NCBI RefSeq assembly: GCF_048898065.1
Contig: NZ_JBLWFI010000001.1
Coordinates: 1,364,001 to 1,428,000 of the forward strand
Origin: Tepidibacillus_B infernus
GTDB lineage: Bacteria; Bacillota; Bacilli; Tepidibacillales; Tepidibacillaceae
DNA: 64,000 nt
Direction of reading: 5' to 3'
Shown: positions 54,678 to 61,936 of the stretch, piece by piece
Position numbering within the stretch: position 1 is the stretch's first letter
Layout of the letters: every line of letters begins with the position of its first letter
The notes under the pieces: generated by a model
Seen by the model: only the letters and a program-made list of their open reading frames with translations
Databases searched by the model: none
What the model was told of the DNA's origin: nothing
Made by a program: the position numbers and the translations under genes

Positions 54678-56198
54678 TCAACTTAAACTCTCTGAAATCT
54701 CAATCGCTTTTAACATCGCCTTTGCCTTATTCATGGATTCCATATATTCGTTAAGCGGTACAGAGTCGGCGACAATCCCTGCACCTGCTTGCACATAGGC
54801 GGTTTCTTCTTTAAAAAAGATCGAACGAATCGTAATACAAGTATCCAAATTTCCATTAAAGGCAAGCGCTGCTACCGCACCAGCATAAGGACCTCGCTCG
54901 ATTGGTTCTAGTTCAGCAATTAGTTCCATCGCTCTTACTTTTGGTGCCCCCGAAACCGTTCCTGCTGGGAAAACCGCTTTTAATACATCAAATGCAGATT
55001 TCTCTTCCTTTTGTTGGCCTATCACTTTTGAAACAATATGCATGACATGAGAATAACGTTCAATTTTCATCTTTTCTGCCACAATGACAGAGCCTGGTTT
55101 ACTTACTTTGCCGATATCGTTTCTTGCTAAATCTATCAACATTACATGTTCTGCTCGTTCCTTCTCATCGGCCAAAAGCTCCTGCTCTAAAGCGAGATCT
55201 TCCTGCTCTGTCTTTCCTCTTGGCCTTGTGCCGGCAATGGGGAATGTAGAAATTTCCTCGTTGAACACTTTGACCAGTGTTTCAGGTGAGGCACCAACAA
55301 TCGTTTCATGATTCATTTGCAAATAAAACATATAGGGAGAAGGGTTGATTTGCCGCAATACTTGATAAACGATTGCTGGATGTACTTTTGTCTTCGTGAT
55401 CAATTTTTGCGAAAGAACCGCTTGGAAAATCTCCCCTTTAAGAATATTTTTCTTAATCGTTTCTACTGCTGCCATAAATTGATCGGGCAAAAAAGGTTGT
55501 TCAAAGTTTTTCCTTATTTCAGGTAAATCATGAAGTGGGATGGGTTTCTGTAAACACTGCTCTATACGTTCTTGCCAAAATTGAGCTCGCTGTTTCAGAT
55601 ATTCAATAGCTCGCAAATATTTGTCTTTCTTTTGTTCTTCTGTATCTTCCGTTTCAATCATTACGTTATAAAACAGTTGTAATTCTTTTTCCGCATGGTC
55701 ATAAACGAGTAACTCTTTAACAAAAGCTAGATGGATTTCTGAAAATAGGGAAGGCTTCTGATTAGCATTTTCTATTCTTTCAAGCCTTTTGATAAATTCA
55801 TAGGAAAAATATCCGATTCCCCCGCCTGTAAAAGGTGGGTATCCTAAAATTCTAGGTGAACGGTATCTCTTGCTAATATTTTCAATCCCACTTACTGGAT
55901 TATCAATAATCTTTTCATATAGGCCATTTGTTTTTAACTGTTGAAACTCATCAGGATCGGCCTCGATCTTCACTTGATTGTCCTCTACTTGAATCACTAA
56001 AAAAGGTTGGTCAGCAAAATAGGTGAATCGACCCCTTTCCTTGCCATGTTCACCACTTTCTAATAACAAAGAATAAGGGTAATCTTGGCTAAGCTTAAAT
56101 AAATCAAGTTGAAACCATTCAAAAGAACCCAATGAATTTTTTAATGGGATGACAGAATAATGAGTAGCTAATTCTAAAAAATGTTCTAGGGGTAACAT
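54678..56198 (-). CDS. trpE: Anthranilate synthase component I
   Basis: The 506-residue chorismate-using enzyme has the tryptophan feedback site LLESGE near residue 46. It also carries the catalytic C-terminal blocks IVGASPETLVKV, FPIAGTRPRGKT, DLARNDIGKVSKPGSV and FPAGTVSGAPKVRAMELIAELE. It makes anthranilate with TrpG. It is first in the operon, about 100 bases after the leader terminator. The kept LLES element suggests feedback inhibition by tryptophan in addition to RNA-level control. Confidence 0.96.
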   Translation of the reverse strand: MLPLEHFLELATHYSVIPLKNSLGSFEWFQLDLFKLSQDYPYSLLLESGEHGKERGRFTYFADQPFLVIQVEDNQVKIEADPDEFQQLKTNGLYEKIIDNPVSGIENISKRYRSPRILGYPPFTGGGIGYFSYEFIKRLERIENANQKPSLFSEIHLAFVKELLVYDHAEKELQLFYNVMIETEDTEEQKKDKYLRAIEYLKQRAQFWQERIEQCLQKPIPLHDLPEIRKNFEQPFLPDQFMAAVETIKKNILKGEIFQAVLSQKLITKTKVHPAIVYQVLRQINPSPYMFYLQMNHETIVGASPETLVKVFNEEISTFPIAGTRPRGKTEQEDLALEQELLADEKERAEHVMLIDLARNDIGKVSKPGSVIVAEKMKIERYSHVMHIVSKVIGQQKEEKSAFDVLKAVFPAGTVSGAPKVRAMELIAELEPIERGPYAGAVAALAFNGNLDTCITIRSIFFKEETAYVQAGAGIVADSVPLNEYMESMNKAKAMLKAIEISESLS

Positions 56199-56290
56199 TG
56201 TGATACGCTCCTCTCTTGTACCTGTTTAGAAGGATGATTTCCTTCTTGCAAGAAGAGGAGTGAGGAATAGGAATAAGAAGTAAAAAATAG

Positions 56291-56313
56291 AAAAAACTAG
56301 GAATACTCCTAGT
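56291..56313 (-). terminator. trp leader attenuator terminator
   Basis: On the minus strand a 7-bp stem ACTAGGA / TCCTAGT with a 4-base loop is followed by six U. It lies between the TRAP-type triplets and trpE, where it would stop transcription before the operon. Confidence 0.82.
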
Positions 56314-56405
56314 AGTAAGCATACTTACCCTAAGCAATTCCTCCACTCAACTTTTCTCTTCTTAACTAAACTCTTCTCTCTACTCAACTAAACTCATACT
56401 TAGGA
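56308..56405 (-). ncRNA. trp leader antiterminator pairing
   Basis: CCUAAGUAUGAG (minus strand, plus 56394-56405) can pair with CUUACUACUAGG (56308-56319), about 11 pairs with two single-base bulges. The first arm overlaps the first TRAP triplet and the second covers the 5' half of the terminator stem. TRAP binding would therefore break the antiterminator and let the terminator form. Confidence 0.65.
56341..56395 (-). promoter_or_regulatory. TRAP-binding region of the trp leader (11 triplets)
   Basis: Read on the minus strand, triplets occupy plus positions 93-95, 88-90, 83-85, then 76-78, 71-73, 66-68, 61-63, 56-58, 51-53, 46-48 and 41-43 (add 56300). Spacing is 5 bases throughout apart from one 7-base step. 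Of the 11, seven are GAG, two UAG and two AAG. TRAP is an 11-subunit ring that binds such repeats when loaded with tryptophan. The gene for TRAP (mtrB) is not in the window. Confidence 0.85.
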
Positions 56406-56444
56406 TTTCATTTTTGATAAACAAAATCGTTTAATTTAACAATA

Positions 56445-56474
56445 ATCTTACTTTACTCTAAACTTGTCTGTCAA
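56445..56474 (-). promoter_or_regulatory. Sigma-A promoter of the trp operon
   Basis: On the minus strand a consensus TTGACA (56469-56474) and TAAGAT (56445-56450) are 18 bases apart. This puts the transcript start about 40 bases before the first TRAP triplet. Confidence 0.65.
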
Positions 56475-56690
56475 GGAAAGATGCAAAAAAACACAATTTT
56501 ATTATTTTCTGCAACCATGTTGATGAGTTGTATGATAAGTTGTTCAATTCTATTGATTTTCTCCTCCAACTTTAGTCACCTCTATACATACAGTCTAACA
56601 TTATAAAAAAATTGGGACAATATTCAATTTATATTAGAAAACCGAAAATTCTAACAATCTAATTTCAAATTGAAAATGTTGATATTTTAC

Positions 56691-56718
56691 TTTACGAAAA
56701 TGTAATTTATGGTAAAAT
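56691..56718 (+). promoter_or_regulatory. Candidate promoter of the SCIFF gene
   Basis: TTTACG and TAAAAT are 16 bases apart, and the -10 has the extended TGG prefix (TGGTAAAAT). It is 38 bases upstream of the precursor start codon. The stretch 56475-56690 between the two divergent promoters is AT-rich and I see no gene or other feature in it. Confidence 0.5.
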
Positions 56719-56755
56719 ATAATAGTCAAATTGCTTTATGAGGGGGGGAAGAAAC

Positions 56756-56908
56756 ATGAAACACATCAAAGTTTTATCTCGCAATCGTCTACAAGATACT
56801 ATGTTATCTGGAACTTGTAGTAAATGTTCTGCTTCTTGCCAATCAGCATGTAAAACCTCTATCACTGTAGGTAATACAATTTGTTATGCTAAGATTGAAA
56901 TGAAGTAG
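56756..56908 (+). CDS. scfA: SCIFF-type ribosomal peptide precursor, five-cysteine variant
   Basis: The 50-residue precursor begins MKHIKVLS and has the cysteine-rich core TCSKCSASCQSACKTS, then ITVGNTIC. The classical SCIFF core carries six cysteines in forty-five residues and reads CQSACKTSC-TVGN-C. Here the cysteines are 21, 24, 28, 32 and 43, and the cysteine expected at 36 is isoleucine. The peptide is the substrate of the radical SAM maturase encoded next, which makes cysteine-to-threonine thioether links in known family members. Cys32 and Thr37 have the same numbers as the cross-link reported for CteA of Clostridium thermocellum; if the numbering aligns, the link site is kept. An AGGGGGGG site precedes the ATG. 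Confidence 0.88.
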   Translation: MKHIKVLSRNRLQDTMLSGTCSKCSASCQSACKTSITVGNTICYAKIEMK

Positions 56909-56918
56909 ATAGAAGATT

Positions 56919-56944
56919 GCTCCCTTCGGGAGCCGTTTTTTTTT
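56919..56944 (+). terminator. Intergenic terminator between precursor and maturase
   Basis: A 6-bp GC-rich stem GCTCCC / GGGAGC with a 3-base loop is followed by CG and nine T. It sits 10 bases past the precursor stop and 15 bases before the maturase start. It would make the precursor mRNA more abundant than that of the enzyme. Confidence 0.82.
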
Positions 56945-56959
56945 GAGAGGAGAGCAAAA

Positions 56960-58351
56960 ATGATAAAGGGACAAGTACATGTATTCACTTATAAAAATTA
57001 TAATATTGTCCTTGATGTAAACAGTAATTCTTTATTCACGATAGATGAATTAGCAAAAAAAATAATTGAGTTATATCCTTCTTTTTCATTAATTGAAATA
57101 AAAGCAAAATTAGAGAATGAATATGATGAAAATAAAATTTATGAAGCATATGAGGAAATAGAAGAGCTTATTCGGGAAGGTATTTTATATTCTGAAGGCG
57201 TTACTCCAAACGAAGAGTATAACCCGGAAGAATTTGAAATGAAATCAATGTGTCTGCATGTATCACATGACTGTAATTTAAGGTGTAAATATTGTTTCGC
57301 CGGAACTGGCCCGTACGGACAAAAAAGAACTCTTATGTCAGCAGAGACGGGTAAAAAAGCAATTGATTTTTTGGTTGCTCAGGCTAAGTATACGACTCAT
57401 TTTGAAATAGATTTTTTTGGCGGGGAGCCTTTAATGAATTTCCCTGTTATTAAAGAAATTGTGGCCTATGCGAGGGAAAAGGAAAAGCAGATAGGGAAGA
57501 CATTTGAATTTTCTTTGACAACTAATGGTGTCGATTTAAATGAAGAAGTTGAAGAATTCGTCGCACAGGAAAACATAAATCTGATCTTAAGCATTGACGG
57601 ACGCAAAGAGGTTAATGACCGGATGAGGCCAATGGCAGATGGTGCGGGGTCCTACCAAACCATTGTCAATAATTTTTTGCGTGTAAATTCGAAGCGTTAT
57701 GGTTCTGCTGATAACCGTTACGGCAAAGGCATCTATACTTATTTTCGCGGAACATTTACCAGTGAGAATTTAGATTTCTCCAATGATGTTTTACATCTGT
57801 CTGATCTTGGTTTTAAAAGGATTTCTGTCGAACCAGTTATTTTGCCGGAGAATCGAAAATACGCTATAACAAAGGAACATTTACCTGAACTGTTTAAGCA
57901 ATATGATATTTTAACTGATGCGTATCTTGAAAGGAAAAGTACTGATAAGGAATTTCATTTTCATCACTTTGAAGTAGATATGGAAGAAGGTCCTTGTTTT
58001 TCTAAACGTGTAACAGGATGTGGTGCCGGTTATCAGTATATGGCGATCACACCGGAAGGAGATATCTATCCTTGCCACCAATTTGTAGGTAAAAAGGAAA
58101 CGAAAATCGGTAATCTTGAAGAAGGTTTTACGAATAAAAAACTAATGAATCAGTTTAGAAATACAAATATTTATACAAAACCTGAATGCAAAACCTGTTG
58201 GGCCCGTCATTTGTGTGGCGGTGGCTGTCATGTTAATGCTTATGGTTTTAATAATGATTTAAGTAAGCCCTATGCAGTTGGCTGTGCATTAACAAAAAAA
58301 CGTTTTGAAAATGCACTTTATCTAAAGGTATTGGAATTGGAAAAGGAATAA
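56960..58351 (+). CDS. scfB: SCIFF radical SAM maturase (thioether-forming)
   Basis: The 463-residue enzyme has three parts. The N-terminal peptide-recognition domain (about 1-85) is of the RRE type (VHVFTYKNYNIVLDVNSN). The radical SAM core carries the [4Fe-4S] motif C105-xxx-C109-xx-C112 (HDCNLRCKYCFAG) and FFGGEPLMNF. The C-terminal SPASM domain holds auxiliary cluster cysteines (GCGAGYQYMAITPEGDIYPC; PECKTCWARHLCGGGCHVNA; VGCAL). It uses S-adenosylmethionine to join cysteine sulfurs to carbon atoms in the SCIFF peptide. The gene follows the precursor, and its GAGAGGAGAG site lies just after the terminator T-run. Such pairs are near universal in Clostridia; codon choice here seems richer in GGC/GCG than in neighbours (an impression, not counted). 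Confidence 0.92.
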   Translation: MIKGQVHVFTYKNYNIVLDVNSNSLFTIDELAKKIIELYPSFSLIEIKAKLENEYDENKIYEAYEEIEELIREGILYSEGVTPNEEYNPEEFEMKSMCLHVSHDCNLRCKYCFAGTGPYGQKRTLMSAETGKKAIDFLVAQAKYTTHFEIDFFGGEPLMNFPVIKEIVAYAREKEKQIGKTFEFSLTTNGVDLNEEVEEFVAQENINLILSIDGRKEVNDRMRPMADGAGSYQTIVNNFLRVNSKRYGSADNRYGKGIYTYFRGTFTSENLDFSNDVLHLSDLGFKRISVEPVILPENRKYAITKEHLPELFKQYDILTDAYLERKSTDKEFHFHHFEVDMEEGPCFSKRVTGCGAGYQYMAITPEGDIYPCHQFVGKKETKIGNLEEGFTNKKLMNQFRNTNIYTKPECKTCWARHLCGGGCHVNAYGFNNDLSKPYAVGCALTKKRFENALYLKVLELEKE

Positions 58352-58355
58352 AACT

Positions 58356-58385
58356 AAAGGAAGTCCATTAAAGGCTTCCTTTTTG
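58356..58385 (+). terminator. Terminator after scfB
   Basis: An 8-bp stem (AAAGGAAG / CTTCCTTT) with an 11-base loop overlaps a run of T. It lies just past the scfB stop, facing the rsuA-like gene. Confidence 0.75.
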
Positions 58386-58389
58386 AATA

Positions 58390-59121
58390 CTAAGTAAGAA
58401 GGTGAATTATCCCTATCTCTTCTTCTGTCAATTCACGATATTCTCCAGGTTCTAATGTTTCATCCAAAAGGAGTGAGCCCATTGAGAGCCTTTTTAAAAA
58501 GATAACCTTTTTGCCAATGGCTTCAAACATTCGCTTAACCTGATGGAATTTTCCTTCATATATGGTTAATTCAATTTCAGACTGATGTCCTGACTGAAGA
58601 ATCTTAAGTTCTGCCGGCAAGGTTAGATAGCCATCATCAAGATAGACCCCTTTGTGGAAGGCTTTTTGGTCTTCCTCTGTCACCACTCCTTGAATCATGG
58701 CAAAATAGGTTTTGGGAACATGCTTTTTTGGAGACAAAAGCTGATGAGCCAATTGACCATCATTGGTTAGTAGAAGAAGTCCTTCAGTATCTTTGTCTAA
58801 TCTTCCTACGGGGAAAGGATCAAATACCGCGTGCATCGGTTCTAGAAGATCGATTACGGTTTCTGTAAAATGATCCTCAGTTGCTGAAAGAACCCCTTGT
58901 GGCTTATTCATCATCAAATAAATGAATTCTCGATATTTAACAACTTCATCATCAACAATGATTTGATCAAGGGTTGGAGTGACTTGCATTCCTGAGTCTT
59001 TTGCATAAGCCCCATTTACAGTAACTCTCTTTTCTTTGATCATTTTTTTGATTTGTTTGCGAGTCCCAAATCCCATATGGGCTAATATTTTATCTAAACG
59101 TTGTCTTTCTTTTCCGGACAT
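58390..59121 (-). CDS. RsuA-family 16S rRNA pseudouridine synthase
   Basis: The 243-residue protein has an N-terminal S4 RNA-binding domain (about 7-55; RLDKILAHMGFGTRKQIKKM) and a catalytic domain with the active-site aspartate in PVGRLDKDTEGLLLLTNDG. The RsuA/RluB/RluE group isomerises single uridines in rRNA. The short size and KPQGVLSAT fit RsuA (16S U516) or its Bacillus relative YtzG. The ATG follows GAGGTGA. It is convergent with scfB. Confidence 0.87.
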   Translation of the reverse strand: MSGKERQRLDKILAHMGFGTRKQIKKMIKEKRVTVNGAYAKDSGMQVTPTLDQIIVDDEVVKYREFIYLMMNKPQGVLSATEDHFTETVIDLLEPMHAVFDPFPVGRLDKDTEGLLLLTNDGQLAHQLLSPKKHVPKTYFAMIQGVVTEEDQKAFHKGVYLDDGYLTLPAELKILQSGHQSEIELTIYEGKFHQVKRMFEAIGKKVIFLKRLSMGSLLLDETLEPGEYRELTEEEIGIIHLLT

Positions 59122-59188
59122 GTTCTCACCTCACTTATCCTTTTCAATCCACCATCTTATCATATTTTCTTCCAGCGCCGAAGAGATA

Positions 59189-59216
59189 TTGACATTGTCC
59201 TTAGAAAAGTTATATT
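59189..59216 (+). promoter_or_regulatory. rpsD promoter
   Basis: A consensus TTGACA (59189-59194) and TATATT (59211-59216) are 16 bases apart. They sit about 50 bases upstream of the structured leader. Confidence 0.6.
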
Positions 59217-59263
59217 ATATAAGTTGTGATTATGGGTAGCTTTATCATTTAAATGGTAAAAAG

Positions 59264-59372
59264 GACGTGAACACCCTCGCTCTTTTTGTGCTTATAAGAC
59301 GCGGCTGATTTATTCTTATAAGTCATAAATTGTTGCTATCCCGCAATTTATGTAAAACAAATAGAGCACGTC
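59264..59372 (+). ncRNA. rpsD leader, putative ribosomal protein S4 autoregulatory RNA
   Basis: Three helices can be drawn. P1 is GACGTG (59264-59269) with CACGTC (59367-59372). P2 is CTTATAAG (59291-59298) with CTTATAAG (59315-59322). P3 is CATAAATTG (59324-59332) with CAATTTATG (59344-59352). This multibranch structure in front of rpsD is what is expected for S4 binding and feedback control, as known for Bacillus rpsD. The rest of the region between rsuA and rpsD holds only the promoter. Confidence 0.7.
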
Positions 59373-59421
59373 ATATTAGACCATCCTAAAATATTTATTT
59401 TGAGAGGGGTTATTGTTTAAT

Positions 59422-60021
59422 ATGGCACGTTATACAGGACCAAAACACAAATTAAGTCGTCGTGTAGGAATTTCATTAAGTGGTACAGGTAAGGAGATGA
59501 AGCGTCCTTATCCTCCAGGTCAACATGGACCAGGCCAACGTAAAAAATTAAGCGAATATGGTTTACAGTTAAATGAAAAGCAAAAGCTTCGTTTTATGTA
59601 TGGCTTAAACGAAAAGCAATTTGCTAACCTTTTCGAAAAAGCAAACAAAATGTCTGGCGTTGTTGGTGAAAACTTCATGGTTCTTCTTGAAACTCGCTTA
59701 GACAATCTTGTTTATCGTATGGGATTATCTCATACTCGTCAAGGTGCTCGTCAATTAGTCAACCATGGACATATCACTGTAAATGGTAAAAAGGTTGATA
59801 TTCCTTCCTACCATGTGCAAATTGGTGATGTGATTGGCGTTCGTGAAAGAAGTCGTAATTTAACTGTTATTAAAGAAGCTTTAGAAGATCGTAACTATCT
59901 TCCAGATTACGTCACATTTGACGATAAAGCAATGGAAGGTAAATTAATTCGCTTACCAGAGCGTTCTGAATTGCCACAAGAAATTAACGAAAAACTTATC
60001 GTTGAGTACTACTCAAGATAG
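59422..60021 (+). CDS. rpsD: 30S ribosomal protein S4
   Basis: The 200-residue protein begins MARYTGPKHKLSRRVG and has the S4 RNA-binding domain (LDNLVYRMGLSHTRQGARQLVNHGHITVNGK). It nucleates 16S rRNA folding in the small subunit and can repress its own mRNA. It is the form without zinc-binding cysteines. A TTG at 59413 gives a longer frame, but conserved S4 proteins start MARY and the AGAGGGG site is 12 bases upstream of ATG 59422. Confidence 0.97.
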   Translation: MARYTGPKHKLSRRVGISLSGTGKEMKRPYPPGQHGPGQRKKLSEYGLQLNEKQKLRFMYGLNEKQFANLFEKANKMSGVVGENFMVLLETRLDNLVYRMGLSHTRQGARQLVNHGHITVNGKKVDIPSYHVQIGDVIGVRERSRNLTVIKEALEDRNYLPDYVTFDDKAMEGKLIRLPERSELPQEINEKLIVEYYSR

Positions 60022-60030
60022 GATGAACGA

Positions 60031-60072
60031 AAAGCATCCATTGGAGAAATCCTTTGGATGCTTTTTATTTTT
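60031..60072 (+). terminator. rpsD terminator
   Basis: A 10-bp perfect stem (AAAGCATCCA / TGGATGCTTT) with a 14-base loop is followed by TTTATTTTT. Confidence 0.88.
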
Positions 60073-60121
60073 AAATAACTAAACTTCATGGTTGAAACCC
60101 ATTAGTGATGGGCTTCTTCAT

Positions 60122-61378
60122 CTAATTGAGCTTGATTTTTGCAAATTTACGTTTTCCTACTTGAATAATCATTCCGTCTTCAACAATCACTTCATAATCA
60201 ACATCTTCAACTTTTTCTCCATTGATCTTAACGGCGCCTTGCTGGATCATGCGACGCCCTTCGCCATTCGATGGAACTAATCCCAAATCTACCAGCAATT
60301 TAACAACCCAAATTTTTCCATCCCCCAATTTGCTTTGGTCTATTTCAGTAACAGGGATATCCTCAGGAATGTCTCTTTTTTGGAAAACCGTTTTAAAATG
60401 GTGTTCAGCTTCCTTGGCTGCTTCTTCTCCATGATACATTCGGACAAGCGTATAGGCCATCTTCATTTTTGCATCTCTTGGATGAATCGTTCCTTCCTCT
60501 AATCCTTCCACCATGACTTGAATTTCTTCATGTGGGAGATCGGTTACTAACTTATAATATTTAACCATTAACTCATCAGGAATAGACATGGCTTTCCCAT
60601 AGATTTGATTTGGCTCTTCATTGATACCAATATAGTTTCCTAAACTCTTACTCATTTTTTGAACACCATCAAGTCCTTCAATCAATGGTAACATTAACAC
60701 CGCTTGTTGAGCTTGTCCGTATTCTTTTTGTAATTGTCTGCCCATTAAAAGGTTAAATTTCTGGTCAGTTCCCCCTAATTCAACATCTGTTTTTAGAGCA
60801 ACGGAATCATAACCTTGCATCAGAGGGTAGAAAAATTCATGGACACTGATCGCTTGATTGTTATTAAATCTTTTTTCAAAATCGTCACGTTCTAACATTC
60901 TTGCTACGGTTGTTTTTGCAGCTAATTGTACAACCTCAGCAAACGTTAATGGAGCTAACCAAGTACTATTATAATGAACCTCTGTTTTAGCTGGATTTAA
61001 CACTTTAAATAGTTGCTCGATATAGGTCTTAGCATTTGCTTTTACTTGTTCAGGTGTCAATTGTTTCCTTGTTTCTGATTTACCAGTAGGATCGCCAATT
61101 TGTCCGGTAAAATCGCCAATAACTAATTGAACAATATGGCCTAAATCTTGAAATTGTCTTAACTTCTGTAATGGCACCGTATGACCAATATGAATGTCTG
61201 GTGCAGAAGGATCTAATCCTAATTTTACTTTTAAAGGGTTCTTTTTGATAATCGCCTTTGCTAATTTCTGCTTGAACTCATCTTCAGGGATGATTTCAAC
61301 AGCCCCACGGCTAAGAATCTCCCATTGTCTTTGTAATTCTTGTTCCTGTTCCTTTGTTAATTCAAATTCATTTGTCAT
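60122..61378 (-). CDS. tyrS: Tyrosyl-tRNA synthetase
   Basis: The 418-residue class I synthetase has the HIGH motif as HIGHTVPLQKL, the KMSKS motif as VQKMSKSLGNY and a C-terminal S4-type RNA-binding domain (about 350-418). It charges tRNA-Tyr. The true start is 61378, eight bases after GGAGG; the frame extends upstream into the leader. Expression should be governed by the tyrosine T-box upstream. It is convergent with rpsD. Confidence 0.95.
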   Translation of the reverse strand: MTNEFELTKEQEQELQRQWEILSRGAVEIIPEDEFKQKLAKAIIKKNPLKVKLGLDPSAPDIHIGHTVPLQKLRQFQDLGHIVQLVIGDFTGQIGDPTGKSETRKQLTPEQVKANAKTYIEQLFKVLNPAKTEVHYNSTWLAPLTFAEVVQLAAKTTVARMLERDDFEKRFNNNQAISVHEFFYPLMQGYDSVALKTDVELGGTDQKFNLLMGRQLQKEYGQAQQAVLMLPLIEGLDGVQKMSKSLGNYIGINEEPNQIYGKAMSIPDELMVKYYKLVTDLPHEEIQVMVEGLEEGTIHPRDAKMKMAYTLVRMYHGEEAAKEAEHHFKTVFQKRDIPEDIPVTEIDQSKLGDGKIWVVKLLVDLGLVPSNGEGRRMIQQGAVKINGEKVEDVDYEVIVEDGMIIQVGKRKFAKIKLN

Positions 61379-61489
61379 CGTGTCAACCTCCATTTTTATG
61401 ATAAACCACACAAGTGTCGATATCCTTCGAGGCCTATTACGATTACTATTATGAGGCCCCATTATAATTGTGAAAAGAAAGTTATACTT

Positions 61490-61533
61490 TTTGATAAAAA
61501 AAACCACATCCCATCTAGCTAGGGACGTGGTTT
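61490..61533 (-). terminator. T-box terminator of the tyrS leader
   Basis: On the minus strand AAACCACGTCCC pairs with GGGATGTGGTTT (one mismatch), followed by eight U. Part of its 5' side would instead pair with the T-box sequence in the antiterminator. Confidence 0.85.
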
Positions 61534-61830
61534 AGACGCGTTACCACCCTACTTAAAAAAACAGGAAAATTAATGCCCACAAATGTGATGCCCTCCTTAA
61601 AAGCTATTCTAATTACTTTTGTGGGGTCTGTCTTCTTCACTTCATTGCATAACGGGATTCCCGGAAAAGACGATTTTTCAGCTTCGTCTATTCAGCTCTT
61701 GTAGGGTAATTCGGTTTGATAATAATGTACCGATTTTCACCAACCACCGGCTCTCTAAAAAGCAGTCATTACCACCTACTAACTACAATCATCGCGATTT
61801 CTTATTCATTTTAATTGTATTTTCAATTCA
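61490..61830 (-). ncRNA. Tyrosine T-box riboswitch
   Basis: The leader of tyrS contains the T-box sequence AGGGTGGTAACGCG (plus 61536-61549). Stem I has AGTA on its 5' side and GAA on its 3' side, as in the specifier loop. The triplet after GAA-U is UAC (plus 61706-61708), a tyrosine codon, which matches the downstream gene. Uncharged tRNA-Tyr would bind the specifier and the T-box bulge, stabilise the antiterminator and allow tyrS transcription. The upstream boundary is approximate. Confidence 0.9.
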
Positions 61831-61902
61831 ACTCTTCTTTTATCATATTATACTAGCAATGTCAATGCAGATGATTGAAAATGTACTTATCATTCTTATT
61901 TA

Positions 61903-61911
61903 TGCTATAAT
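61903..61911 (+). promoter_or_regulatory. Extended -10 promoter of the penicillin-binding protein gene
   Basis: TGCTATAAT, an extended -10 with consensus TATAAT, lies 26 bases upstream of the ATG. No good -35 is seen at 17 bases. The minus-strand tyrS promoter must also lie in 61830-61890, where a TTGACA occurs on that strand. Confidence 0.5.
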
Positions 61912-61936
61912 ACCTTTATTAAGGGGGAATTATTTT

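Noticed and set aside
56199..56700. T-box or peptide-coding leader for the trp operon
   Set aside because: No AGGGTGG-type T-box sequence and no short Trp-rich frame were seen; the triplet repeats explain the leader.
59413..59421. TTG start for rpsD giving three more residues
   Set aside because: S4 proteins conserve the start MARY, and the ribosome site is too close to the TTG.
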